Shown in pieces: positions 38,351 to 49,400 of a stretch of DNA of 64,000 nt; position 1 is the first letter of the stretch, and each line of letters begins with the position of its first letter. The position numbers were made by a program, and so were the translations under genes. Origin of the DNA: Bacteroides fragilis (GTDB taxonomy: Bacteria; Bacteroidota; Bacteroidia; Bacteroidales; DTGW01); contig CAMDBI010000010.1 of assembly GCA_945889005.1 (NCBI GenBank), forward strand, positions 31,681-95,680, written 5' to 3'. The notes under the pieces were generated by a model. That model was given only the letters and a program-made list of their open reading frames with translations. It was not told the DNA's origin and ran no database searches.

Positions 38351-41300
38351 TTATTTAATAACAACTTTTTTAACTTCTACGAAGTTGTCGCTATAAACTT
38401 TTACTGAATAGATACCTGATGAAAGCTTAGTAACATCGATAGCATTTACTTGGTTAGCGCTAACTTCAGATTGAGCTACAACAGCACCAGTATTGCTTAT
38501 GATTTGAACTTTAGCATTTTCAGAAGCTTCAACATTCAACACTTCAGCTGCTGGGCTTGGATAAACCTTAACAGATACGATGTTGCTGTTTGAAACAGAT
38601 AATAAAGCTGAACCAACTTTCAAAGTAGTAGCAATTTCACCTTGTCCATAAACACCATAGTAAGCAACTAAACCAGCTTTCAATTCTTCGCTGTTCGATT
38701 TGCTGTTCGATTTGCTGAAAGTTAACAAAATAACATTTTCGCCAGAAACACCTTCTTCAATTGCAGAGTAAGAAGCTATAGCAAATCCACCATTTTCAGA
38801 ATAATTAGCATTGAAAGAAACCAAGAAATTTTCATTTGTCGATCTTACATTAACTAATTTAAGTGAGCTAATAGCATCGAAAGTAACTGAAGTGATGTTG
38901 TCAGCATCGATGCTAACAGGTACAGTAATTTCGTTACCTTTAGTTGTAGCTTTAGCAAAATCAATAACGATTTCTGCTTTTTCTTCAGACGATTTCAATA
39001 ATGGATTAGAAGCAATAGTAGCATAAGTTTGGTTTACATCACCAACCATAACACCTTTATAAGTATCTGTTCCAATCAAAGGACAATCGCCATAAACAGC
39101 ATATCCGAAACCAGTTACAGGAACCGATTGGAAGAAGCTAACTTGTGGAACACGGTATTTAGAGAAACCGATACCATTATTTTGTGGGAAAGTAGCCGAA
39201 ATAGAATACAAAGGTTGAGCCAAAGTAGGAGTGTTAGCAAAGAACCAGTCTTTTGAAGGAGCAGTTTTTGCAACGTTCCAAGCTTGGTTAAATTCGCCTA
39301 ATGTAAGTGTACTACGTTGAGCAATTTGAGAAGCATCACCTGCAGAAACAATACCATCGGTGTTTACGTCTGCTGCTATCACTTGGAATACACTTGATGG
39401 AACAACTGAAGGATTACGTACAGCTAATTGGTTTACTTCATAAGCATCTTGACCTGTGATCATGCTGTTAACTGGACTTCCATTGTCGATATCTCTGTTG
39501 ATATTGATATTTGTACCATTCCACAAATTGTAAACAAAGTTTCCAGAAAGATCAGGAACAACTGTGTTAGATGGAGAAACAGGGAATAAATCACCATGTA
39601 TTGTAGTAATTAAGTGATCGTTAGGATTAACAGCATCGTACTGAATAGCTTCGCCATTTGACCAATAAACCAACTTAGCAGTGAAAACGCTATCTTTGTA
39701 AGTAATAAACATACCAGAGTTAGCAAGTCTTCCTTTAGCAACATCACCGTTTACGTAGCTTTCGATTAAAGTATCGATAACGATTACTGTAGTATCGTAA
39801 GAAGCGAAATCGCGTTTAGCAAATTCAGCACAGAAGATACGATCAAGAGCAATACCATTGAAGTTTGTTGAAGCAGGAGCACTAGTCTTCAAGCTTAAAA
39901 CAACGTTCAATTCGCTATTTGCAGTATCGTTGTTAACAGTTACATCAACAAGGCTAGGATCTATTGTAGCTGGATATACAGTGATATTTCCGGTAGGAAT
40001 TACTTTGTTTTTGTCGTAAGTCAATACAACGTCGTAACCGTTGATACCAGAGATTGCTTTTTTAGTGATTACAGGCATACAAACCATAGGATCCAAACAC
40101 TTGATAGTTGTTTCTTCGATAGCATAAGGAAGAGCATTTGGGTCATTTACTGTAATAGAGATAGAAGCAGGAATTGCGGTTACAGCTCCTTTGCTGTCTG
40201 TAGCGCTTACAGAAATAACTGCATTAGCATCTTCTGCTGTAAATGTATAATCAGCTGACCATACACCAGCTGCAAATGTAGCAGGTATAACAACACCTTC
40301 GTAGTCGAAAGCAACAGAAGTAATAGTAGCATCGCCATTTACATCAGATGCAGTAGCAGTAAATGTTACAAGAGTATTGATGTTTACGTTGAAACCATTA
40401 GCTGGTGATACAAATGAAGTAGTAGGTGCAGTATTAACAACAACTAAGAATGAAGGCAAGCTAACTAAATCACCTAAAAGGATTTCGTTATCAGTAGCAC
40501 GTGCAGAAATGATATGATTACCAGCAACCATAGTATAAGAAGCTTCATAAGGTAATGTAGCATCAACACCTACAGAAACACCATCAACAAAGAATTCAAC
40601 TGAAGAAACAGAAATATCGTCGGTTGCAGTTGCTGAAATAGCCAATACATCGCCAGCAATATAAGGAGCAGCAACGATAGGATCTAAAACAACTACTGGT
40701 TTAGCATTTCCTACAACTGTAATATTTACAGGAGCAGAAGTAGTTGATTGAGCAACTGGAAGTTTACTATCATAAGCAACAGCTGTTAAAGCATGTGAAC
40801 CTAAACCGCTAATTGATGTAGAAATAGAATATGGGAAAGAATTGTCTGTTCCAACAGAAGCACCATCAACAAAGAATTCAACTGAAGAAATACCTTTGTC
40901 GTCAGTAGCAATAGCTTCGAAATCAAATGGAGTGCTGAAACGAACTTGTGAACCAGCTATAGGAGCAGAAACACTAACTGCAGGAGCTTCGTCGATACCA
41001 CCAACTTCGCCACTCATAAAAGAAGCTAATACTTCTGATCCAATAGGGTTTTTTGAAACATATTTAGAAGAAACACCAGGTGTAGCAGTTCCTACCTGAA
41101 TATTGAATTCATATTTAACCCAACCTTTAACAGTAATTTGGGCAATACAAACACGGTTTGTAGCAGTAGGACCGGTAACACCGTTAGGGTTGTACCATGA
41201 ACCACCGTTTACAGAAACAAGAGTTCCTGGTACATCATGGAAAAGTGCTATTTGAGCATCCATACCAGTATTAGAAAGTGGAGGAACAGTTCCAGAAATT

Positions 41301-41764
41301 AAAAGACCATCGTTTGGAGTCAATGTTGATAATACACCAGCAGGGTGAGTAACAGGAACCAAACCATTGTCCTCGCTAAGCATCACTGCCCAGTTGCCAG
41401 CGGCACCTGCACCAACTGAAACCCAAGAATCGAGCATTACAACGTTTTGAGCAGCTGTAGTTTTAGAGTATGAAGGTATAAAACCACCTCTATCTAAATG
41501 GTTAAACATTTGATTTTGAGTTTCAATACGTAACTCGTGAGTAGGGTTACCATATATAGCCTGTAAAGTAGTACCGGCAGCAAGATCAACATAGAATCTC
41601 CATGTTTTAGCTCCCAATTCGATAGTTTCTCCAACTGCAGCAGCAGCATCTACATCAGCCTGAGTTACTGTATAGTATTCTTCCACGATAAGGTTTTCCA
41701 TTACTTGCGAAAAGCCTGCAACAGAAATTAACGATAGGCATAAGCCAAATAAAAGTTTTTTCAT
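38351..41764 (-). CDS. T9SS-exported multidomain protein with shared N-terminal domain, three Ig-like domains and dockerin-like segment
   Basis: 1137 residues. Signal peptide 1-19 (GFSQ). Residues about 20-255 are the shared domain (LIVEEYY, TWRFYVDL, IYGNPTHELRIET, DRGGF, MLDSWVS, NGGSWYNPNGV). Three Ig-like domains with the SSVEFFVDG core follow. Then comes a cohesin-like or beta-sandwich stretch (about 540-680), a dockerin-like DVNTDGIVSAGDASQIAQ segment near 800, and a T9SS type A sorting domain ending VVIK. It lies 36 bp downstream of the beta-helix gene and ends at a terminator, so the two form an operon. Codon usage looks biased, as for an abundant protein. Role: probably surface scaffold or adhesin (inference). 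Confidence 0.85.
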   Translation of the reverse strand: MKKLLFGLCLSLISVAGFSQVMENLIVEEYYTVTQADVDAAAAVGETIELGAKTWRFYVDLAAGTTLQAIYGNPTHELRIETQNQMFNHLDRGGFIPSYSKTTAAQNVVMLDSWVSVGAGAAGNWAVMLSEDNGLVPVTHPAGVLSTLTPNDGLLISGTVPPLSNTGMDAQIALFHDVPGTLVSVNGGSWYNPNGVTGPTATNRVCIAQITVKGWVKYEFNIQVGTATPGVSSKYVSKNPIGSEVLASFMSGEVGGIDEAPAVSVSAPIAGSQVRFSTPFDFEAIATDDKGISSVEFFVDGASVGTDNSFPYSISTSISGLGSHALTAVAYDSKLPVAQSTTSAPVNITVVGNAKPVVVLDPIVAAPYIAGDVLAISATATDDISVSSVEFFVDGVSVGVDATLPYEASYTMVAGNHIISARATDNEILLGDLVSLPSFLVVVNTAPTTSFVSPANGFNVNINTLVTFTATASDVNGDATITSVAFDYEGVVIPATFAAGVWSADYTFTAEDANAVISVSATDSKGAVTAIPASISITVNDPNALPYAIEETTIKCLDPMVCMPVITKKAISGINGYDVVLTYDKNKVIPTGNITVYPATIDPSLVDVTVNNDTANSELNVVLSLKTSAPASTNFNGIALDRIFCAEFAKRDFASYDTTVIVIDTLIESYVNGDVAKGRLANSGMFITYKDSVFTAKLVYWSNGEAIQYDAVNPNDHLITTIHGDLFPVSPSNTVVPDLSGNFVYNLWNGTNININRDIDNGSPVNSMITGQDAYEVNQLAVRNPSVVPSSVFQVIAADVNTDGIVSAGDASQIAQRSTLTLGEFNQAWNVAKTAPSKDWFFANTPTLAQPLYSISATFPQNNGIGFSKYRVPQVSFFQSVPVTGFGYAVYGDCPLIGTDTYKGVMVGDVNQTYATIASNPLLKSSEEKAEIVIDFAKATTKGNEITVPVSIDADNITSVTFDAISSLKLVNVRSTNENFLVSFNANYSENGGFAIASYSAIEEGVSGENVILLTFSKSNSKSNSEELKAGLVAYYGVYGQGEIATTLKVGSALLSVSNSNIVSVKVYPSPAAEVLNVEASENAKVQIISNTGAVVAQSEVSANQVNAIDVTKLSSGIYSVKVYSDNFVEVKKVVIK

Positions 41765-41800
41765 TGTATTTTTTATTTAATATTTAATTTAATAGGAATA

Positions 41801-43312
41801 TTAATTACAAGATCCATTGAAATTGCTGATCAATTCTAATAAATCGTCAATGTCTGTTTTGTTGCTATTGTTAATGTCTGTAGGACATACTACAGGGTTG
41901 CCAATTGCTGGAGTTCCCCATTTTGCATTCCAAGCAGGTACACCTGGTTTGAAAGCACCTTTGTAGTTTACTCTTTCGAAGAAACCATCGGCTGGAGCAT
42001 AATAGGTAGTGCTTACTTCAGAAGCAACTGAAGGAACTGGATTAACTTTACCAGTAATATCTCCGCTAGCATTTAATTCTAAAGTATAGTCGAAACCAGT
42101 TATAGTAACTGCGGCATTGCCTTCAGTAGCAAATTTTGTAGCTTCAGATGCTGGAGAGATCAATGTTGCAACATTAACAAAAGCGTTGTTTTTAGTTACC
42201 CAAGTACCATCAGTATGGAAAGGAACTACATTGCTGTTTAAGCGAACACCTTGAGCAAAATTTGCAAAAATTGAGTTGCTTACTTCACCTTGTGTTTGAG
42301 CTTTAGCTTCGATACCCATGTTAGAAGCATTGTTGTTGCCAATAATGGTAGCATTGAAAAAGCGTGCGTTAGAATATGGAGTACGTCCTGTTACATCTTG
42401 ACCGTCTAATTCGAAACCATGGTTGCCTACAGTAGGATATTGAACTGAATATATGAATTGTCCACGACCACTGTAACCTTGATCCCAGTCGAAGTTGTCG
42501 TCTTTGTTGAACATACAAATAATATGTTTAACGTCTACTGTACCCCCGAAGAATTCGATACCATCGTCTTCGTTAGCTACTATTTCAACATGGTCGATTT
42601 GTGTACCACGTCCAACAGAACCTAAAGTAAGACCGTTGATTTCGTTTGCAGCACCCAAAATAGCACCTGCATGACGAATAGATACATAACTAATAACACC
42701 CGAATTGTCGTCGTCGTTACGGTTAGCTGCAGATTCACCATAGTGGTGTCTTGCATCTGGAACCCTCAAACCTTCGATGTAAGCAATACCATCTTGACCA
42801 CCGTCAGCAGCAGGAACTGTTAAACCATCGCCAGTTTTGGTGTTGTTGAAAGCTTTGCCCAAAACAATAATACCACCCCATTGTGCCGAAATGGTGTCGC
42901 TGTAGTTTCCATCAAGTTGATCGTCATAAGCTGTAAAAATAATTGGGCAGCTTTCTGTTCCTTGAGCATATATTTTACCACCACGTGAAACAACAACAGC
43001 ATTTGCATTTGCAGCAGCTGAAGATTTTTTACCTTTAACAACAGTACCAGCTTGAATAGTCAAAGTCTGTCCTGGAAGAACATAAACCCTACTGTTCAAA
43101 ATGTAAGTAGTGTCGCAGCTTAAAGTTATACTGCCAAGTAAGTTGCCCGATGTAGTAGTATCTCCATAAGCAACTACCTTTGTAGAAAGGTTTACTTCAG
43201 GACGACTTGCCACAGGAGGACATCCGCAATCAGAATAATTTTGAGCAACTACTCCAGTTACTCCGCATACAGCCAATAATGCAGCCGATGCTAAATGTTT
43301 AAAATTTCTCAT
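41801..43312 (-). CDS. Secreted beta-helix-like protein with C-terminal EF-hand/dockerin-like motif
   Basis: 503 residues. Signal peptide 1-23 (VVAQ). The body has LPGQTLTIQAGTVVKGK, AVVVSRGGKIYAQG, SAQWGGIIVLGKA and EIVANEDDGIEFFGGTVDVKH, a pattern of right-handed beta-helix proteins common in Bacteroidota. It ends in a calcium-loop-like segment DINNSNKTDIDDLLELIS with a final Cys (SNFNGSCN), and no T9SS sorting domain. It is the first gene of the operon with the 1137-aa protein. I recall that such proteins often lie near TonB receptors of the type found at 51994. Substrate unknown. Confidence 0.82.
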   Translation of the reverse strand: MRNFKHLASAALLAVCGVTGVVAQNYSDCGCPPVASRPEVNLSTKVVAYGDTTTSGNLLGSITLSCDTTYILNSRVYVLPGQTLTIQAGTVVKGKKSSAAANANAVVVSRGGKIYAQGTESCPIIFTAYDDQLDGNYSDTISAQWGGIIVLGKAFNNTKTGDGLTVPAADGGQDGIAYIEGLRVPDARHHYGESAANRNDDDNSGVISYVSIRHAGAILGAANEINGLTLGSVGRGTQIDHVEIVANEDDGIEFFGGTVDVKHIICMFNKDDNFDWDQGYSGRGQFIYSVQYPTVGNHGFELDGQDVTGRTPYSNARFFNATIIGNNNASNMGIEAKAQTQGEVSNSIFANFAQGVRLNSNVVPFHTDGTWVTKNNAFVNVATLISPASEATKFATEGNAAVTITGFDYTLELNASGDITGKVNPVPSVASEVSTTYYAPADGFFERVNYKGAFKPGVPAWNAKWGTPAIGNPVVCPTDINNSNKTDIDDLLELISNFNGSCN

Positions 43313-44074
43313 AATAATTAAAATTTAAATAAGTTAATGAAGAATTATTTTTGTTCAAATGAACGAGAGCAAAATTGAGTTATTAATATTATGAGAATGT
43401 TATCTTAACTATAATTATGTGTTAAGTTATTGAATATCATTGTTTTTGATATTTTTATAATATCTAACTTTTTTGAATGGAGAATAGGATCTATATATAA
43501 ATTTTTCAATTTATGTACATGCTAGAATGCCCATAAAATAAATTTTCAATAACAAATGAGAATAATACAAATAAAATTAACAAATGATAAAATAATTCTG
43601 AAAATTATAAAATTTGTATTCTATTGATTATATATGAATTAAACTAGTGAATAGGCATTCCAATCCTATTTACAAAATGCTGTTGAAAACTAAAATGTAG
43701 TATTGGATATAATGTTAAAATAAAAACTCAAATTTTATAGAATTTTAGAATTAACTAAAATATATTCAATATACTGTTATTCTAATATTTAATTGTTACA
43801 AACAAATAGTCAAATGGCATATATAATTAATAAATGCGTATTTAATGTAAATAAAAAATATTTATGCACATTTCAAAGATTTCATTTTTTCATATAAACT
43901 TATAATCAAAGAAACTATAAGCAAATACTCAGATTACAAAAATGTGTATAACATTCAGTTCCACAATTATTTAATCTTATCTTCTTTTTAAATTAACATA
44001 CAATTAATAATAGTTAATGATATTTGCCATTCATTATTAATGCTTCAATTTCAAAAAATTATACATATTAAAAT
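43313..44074. other. Gene-free AT-rich region between divergent secretome genes
   Basis: About 760 bp without a credible ORF, composed largely of A/T tracts. It lies between the divergent beta-helix operon and the FISUMP gene, so it must hold both promoters. I see only a degenerate -7 element (TTCATTTG on the minus strand near 43360) and no clear RNA structure. Confidence 0.6.
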
Positions 44075-44839
44075 ATGAATAATATTTATATGAGAACTAT
44101 TATAAATATATCATTTGCACTAGTAATTACATTCTATTCTATTATAAATGTACAAAGCCAATGTCGTGAAGATTTAAACAGCGACTCAATAGTAGATGTA
44201 GACGATTTGCTGATAATTATAAGCAGTTTTAATCTTAGATGTACTACCTATCAGGTTCAGGAAAAGCTTAAAGATATCGATGGTAATGTTTATGATACAA
44301 TTAAAATTGGAACTCAGGTATGGTTCAAACAAAACCTTATAGTAAAAAGATATACAGATGGAACTCCAATCCCTTTTGTTACCGATAATAATATATGGGC
44401 TAATTGCAGCCAACAAGCCTATTGTTGGTACAACAACGATTCGGTTGCAAATGTATATAAAAAGGGTGCATTGTACAACTGGTATGCTGTAAACAATAAA
44501 AAAATATGCCCAACAGGATGGAAAGTACCCGACGATAACGATTGGAACATATTAGAGAAATATCTTAGTACTATCGATACATTTCCGATTGAAAATTATT
44601 TGTTAAATCAAATACTTGAAATCAATAAAAATACACGCGATATCAACATGTTATTTCCCGGTTACAGAAATTACAAGGGTAATTTCACAGGAATAGATAA
44701 TGTAGGCGTGTTTTGGACTACCACACAGGATAACTCAAAAAATGCTTGGACACGAGTAATACATTTGTCCAACCATACTATTGAAAGAAGTAGTCTTTGT
44801 AAAAAAAATGGGCACTCAGTTCGGTGTATTAAAGAGTGA
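44075..44839 (+). CDS. FISUMP-domain secreted protein with N-terminal dockerin-like motif
   Basis: 254 residues. A signal peptide (about 1-29, ending VQSQ) is followed at once by a calcium-loop-like segment DLNSDSIVDVDDLLIIIS flanked by cysteines. The rest is a Fibrobacter-succinogenes-major-paralogous (FISUMP) domain: DIDGNVYDTIKIGTQVWF, QNLIVKRYTDGT, GALYNWYAV, CPTGWKVPDDNDW, FPGYRNYKG, VFWTTTQD and GHSVRCIKE. Function of the domain is unknown; it is usually surface or secreted. No sorting domain is present. The start could also be the ATG at 44090. It lies 54 bp before a shared-domain gene. Confidence 0.85.
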   Translation: MNNIYMRTIINISFALVITFYSIINVQSQCREDLNSDSIVDVDDLLIIISSFNLRCTTYQVQEKLKDIDGNVYDTIKIGTQVWFKQNLIVKRYTDGTPIPFVTDNNIWANCSQQAYCWYNNDSVANVYKKGALYNWYAVNNKKICPTGWKVPDDNDWNILEKYLSTIDTFPIENYLLNQILEINKNTRDINMLFPGYRNYKGNFTGIDNVGVFWTTTQDNSKNAWTRVIHLSNHTIERSSLCKKNGHSVRCIKE

Positions 44840-44893
44840 TATATATAAACATACATATTATTAAAAAATAAAAAATAAATAAAATATAAACAA

Positions 44894-46321
44894 ATGAAAC
44901 ATCTTTTACTCTCCTATTTATGCATTGCAATATTGGCTTTTTCTGTACCCACTATGGTTTTAGGACAGTTTACTCCAACCAATGCTTTGTTAGACACCCT
45001 TAATATGGGTCTCGATACCATTATTGTAGAAAAGTATTACATCGCCGACAAAAATGACGCTGAAAACACCGATGGAGGTATACTCTCGGAAGGCTCAGTT
45101 ACTTACAGAGTCTATGTCGATATGAAACCTGGTTTTAAATTAAAAGCAGTTTACGGTAACTCAGCACATCTGATGCGTATCGAAACATCTACCTCCTTTT
45201 TCAACAATGCAGATCGTGGAGGGCTATTTGCTGAAGACATAGACGACAAATATTTGACAAACAATACAAACCTTATCGACTCATGGTTGAGTATGGGTCC
45301 TGCTTCAAAGGCTTCGTTCGGGGTACTCAAAACCGACGATGAAGACGGTGGCACAACTAATAAAGATAATATATTGGCCAATACCAACGCCAATATGGGC
45401 AAAGCTTTAAATGAAGTCGATGGCAAAATGGTATTAGAAAATTTTTATCCTATAACACAAACAGGAATTGACCAAGCAAAAAATTTCTTTGAGAGTGAAA
45501 ACAGCAGCGAAAAAGTATTTAGTTCGAATAATGGGTCATGGTATGTACCAACCGGCGTAAAGGGCATTACAAAAGACAATTATGTGCTTATCGGGCAGTT
45601 TACCACCGATGGTAGTTTTTCGTTCGAGTTAAATATACAAATGGCAATAGACAGTGCTATATTTTTAAAGTATAAACTGCCTACATTACAACTACAATTT
45701 GTTGCAAAATATGCAAATGACGAGGAGAAAAAAAATTATATTGTAGGGACATCTAATCCTCGTTTTCTTTTCGAAAGAAAATGTCTTATATACGAACCTG
45801 ATGGAATTCAGGTGTCTATAATCAGCCCTATTGATGGCTCACAACTAACAACCGACCTGCCGACAGAAATTTTGGCAGATGTTTCTGACAGCAATGGCAA
45901 TATTGTAAAGGTCGAATTTTTTGAAAATGATTTAAAAATAGGTGAAGTTACTGAAACACCATACAAGCTCAACTGGATTGCCAAAAATGCAACTTTAAAG
46001 GTTAAAGCTACGGACAATTTGGGTAATACAAAAATTTCTGATTCTGTAGTAATCGATATACCTACTAATATTAAAAAAGAAAGTTTGATTTTTGATATAT
46101 CGCCTAACCCTGTTAGTAGTAATCTTACTATTTCATTAAACGGATCGGTTCATTCAGAATATAGCATTTTCGACATTACCGGTCAAAAAGTACTCGAGGG
46201 TGCTTTAACTGAAAATAGCAGCAAGCATATAATTGAAGTAAATTGCTTAAGGACAGGCTTATATGTATTAAAGCTCAATATGGGTGCTAATACCAAAACC
46301 TGCAAGTTTGTAAAACAGTAA
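44894..46321 (+). CDS. T9SS-exported shared-domain protein with one Ig-like domain
   Basis: 475 residues. Signal peptide about 1-24. The shared domain covers about 38-300 (IIVEKYY, VTYRVYVDM, VYGNSAHLMRIET, FFNNADRGG, IDSWLSMG, FGVLKTDDEDGG, NNGSWYVPTGV, FELNIQM). One Ig-like domain (VSIISPIDGS...VEFFENDLKIGE...LKVKATDN) follows, then a T9SS type A sorting domain (ISPNPVSSNLTISL...GLYVLKLN...CKFVKQ). It has the simplest architecture in the family. It lies between the FISUMP gene and the 1841-aa paralogue on the same strand. Confidence 0.85.
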   Translation: MKHLLLSYLCIAILAFSVPTMVLGQFTPTNALLDTLNMGLDTIIVEKYYIADKNDAENTDGGILSEGSVTYRVYVDMKPGFKLKAVYGNSAHLMRIETSTSFFNNADRGGLFAEDIDDKYLTNNTNLIDSWLSMGPASKASFGVLKTDDEDGGTTNKDNILANTNANMGKALNEVDGKMVLENFYPITQTGIDQAKNFFESENSSEKVFSSNNGSWYVPTGVKGITKDNYVLIGQFTTDGSFSFELNIQMAIDSAIFLKYKLPTLQLQFVAKYANDEEKKNYIVGTSNPRFLFERKCLIYEPDGIQVSIISPIDGSQLTTDLPTEILADVSDSNGNIVKVEFFENDLKIGEVTETPYKLNWIAKNATLKVKATDNLGNTKISDSVVIDIPTNIKKESLIFDISPNPVSSNLTISLNGSVHSEYSIFDITGQKVLEGALTENSSKHIIEVNCLRTGLYVLKLNMGANTKTCKFVKQ

Positions 46322-46400
46322 AAAAATACTTGAAATAACCCGGTTTAAAAAGTCTTCAAACCCGCATAGTAAATAGTAAAAATATATAATAATTGTAATT

Positions 46401-49400
46401 ATGAGCTTAACTAACAATTTTAAGACATTAAGATATAAAGCATTGGGCTTGTTTTATCGAAAATATTCAACTCAAATTATTGCCACCTTGTCAATGTTTT
46501 ATTGGTGCACCAATTTAGGTGCACAAACCCAAGGTTTAGAAAATGTAATAGTAGAACGTTATTATGTAGCCAATGCCGATGATGCCAATCCTGCCAACTC
46601 CGACTATCCGGTTGAAGAAGGTTCGGTAACCTATCGTGTTTATGTCGATATGCTTCCGGGCTATAAATTTCTAGCAGTTTATGGGAATAGTAATCATGTA
46701 TTGAAAATAGAAGGTGAAAACGATTTTTTTAATAATGCTGATAGAGGATCTCTCATTCCGGGTTATACCATCACCAATGCCAAAGACAATACCGTTATGC
46801 TCGATTCATGGTTAACAACAGGTGCCGGTTGTTCGGGTTATTTTGCTGTTCCCAAAACAGAAGACAATGGAGTTTCAAATGTAATTAACAGAGACAACAT
46901 TCTTCAGAATGCTAGCTTTACAAACCTCGACGGAAGCGCAGCCATACCCCTAACCACACAGGACGGTTTGTATGCCGGATCTCTGATAGCGCCTTCATTT
47001 ACAGGCTTAGATGATCAGATTGGTGTATTTAACGATGGCTCAACCAATGGTAAGTTGTTTTCGTCAAATGGAGGCTCTTGGTATAACCCAAATGGTGTAT
47101 CAGGTCCATTTACATCAAATATTCTTTGTATAGGCCAATTTACGGTAAAAGGTACATTTAAATTTGAATTAAATATACAAATAAGCAAAAGCGTAGGACA
47201 ATCTGAATACTATGTTGCCAAAAACCCGGTTGGATCCGAAATACAACTCAGCTCGCTTTCGTACCCCAAGCAAATTCCACCCACAGTAAGTTTTACCTCA
47301 CCTGCTGCAAATACATCTTATTCTGAAGGCGATGTTATTAATTTTGTCGCGAATGCATCAGATACCGACGATGGGATTGCCAGTGTAGTGTTTTATAAAG
47401 GTAACGATTCTATAGGTTTCGACAATACTGCTCCATATCAACTAAGCTATACTATAAACAGAAACAATACTCTTAATGACTTTACAGTTAAAGCCATCGA
47501 CAACAGAGGCGCCTACACTAAATCGTCGGCACTTTCATTAAATATAAACTATATTCCTTATGTTAGCAAAAGTTCATCGCTGACAGGAGTTGGAAACGAA
47601 AGCCAAACAGTTGCTTTTTCTGCATATACATCGGACCCAAATGGAACGAATACCATATCTAAGGTCGAATTTTTTATAGACAATGTTAAAATTGGCGATG
47701 ACAACTCGACTCCTTACAACCTCAATTGGACAGCTCAAACCGGTGTTCATAAATGGTTTTGCAAGGCTATCGACAATGGCGGTTTAAGTTACAATTCAGA
47801 CACATCGGAAATTTCAATTAATGCCTTGCCCGATATTAGCCTTACTTCGCCAATAAATTCATTAATAATTGAAGGATCTGCAGTAACTATTACAGCCACT
47901 GTCTCCGATTTCGATATTACATCGTTAGGAAGTATTGCCTCGGTAATGTTTTATGCCGACAATACACTTATAGGAACCGACATATCGAGCCCATACGAGT
48001 TATTGTGGACAGCAGTTAAAGGAGTCGATTATTTAAAAGTAGTTGCTACCGACAACCGCGGAGCCAAAGATTCATCTGTTTTTGATATTTTAGTTACAGG
48101 CTCTCCCGAAGTTAGCATCCAATCGCCTTCAAGCAATGCCGTATTACTTAATGGAAGTAAGCTGAGTATTAATGCTGAAGCTACCGACGATGGAACGATT
48201 GCTAAAGTTTCATTTTATGCCGGAAATACACATTTGGGCGACGATACCAACGAACCATACAGCATTGATTGGAATGCAGTAACAGGCATTACATATATTA
48301 AAGTAATAGCATACGATACCGATGATGCCACCGATACCGCAATTGTAAATATTACTGTAAATACAGCCCCTATTGTAAGTATTACATCGCCAGTTAACGG
48401 ATTTAACTATAAAATCGGCAGTATATTACCTATTAAAGCTACAGCTACCGATGCCGATGGTGCCGGAAGTATTACCAAAGTGGCTTTTTATAAGAAATAC
48501 ACCCTTCTGAACGAAGACATGAGCGCTCCATTCGAGTTTAACTGGACGGCAGAAGCCAATATCGACAGCCTCAGAGCAATAGTGTTCGACGAACATGGCG
48601 CTACAGACACGGCATGGGTTTCGATAAATGCCAGACCTGTAATTAACATGGTATTACCTTCAAAAGACACTGTAATTACTTTGGGCGAAGCAATAAAAAT
48701 TAAAACATTGGCAACCGATGTTGGAGGCAACATTGACACTGTTGTATTTTATGCCGACTCGGACATTATCAATAGGTCATTAAGTGCGCCTTTCGAATGC
48801 AACTGGACTGCCACTAGTGGTAAATCAATGTTGAAAGCAATTGCTTATGACAACAAAGGCGCTACCGATACTACAACAATAAAAATAAAAGTAAATGCCC
48901 CTCCTGTAGTCACTATTACTAAACCTACAAACAATCAACAATTTGTAAATGGAAACAATATAATCATTCAAGCAAATGCATCGGACGATAGCGGTATATC
49001 GCTTGTTGAGTTTTTTGTTAATAACACGAAGGTGTCGGACGATGTAACAAATCCATACGAAGGAAGTTGGATTGCACAGACTGGAACAGCCGAAATTATT
49101 GCAAAAGCTACAGACAACGATGGTAAAATAGTAACATCTTCGGTAGTTAACATAAAAGTAAATGATCCTTCGAATCCACTTCCTTGGGTAACTATAACAT
49201 CACCCGATACTCTTGATGTTATTACCAGAAACAGCCCAGTTACAATACAAGCAACTGCATTCGACACTTTACCGGGCAATGTTTCAAAAGTAGTTTTTTA
49301 CTGGAACAACGACTCTATTGGCCAAGATACAGACGACCCGTATTCAATTAGTTATATACCATTAGAAGCTGGCAATGTTAATATTTCAGCCATTGTTCAC

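Noticed and set aside
46322..46400. Terminator between the 475-aa and 1841-aa genes
   Set aside because: The CGGTTT/AAACCCG arms are short and imperfect, with no T-run, so it is not called.
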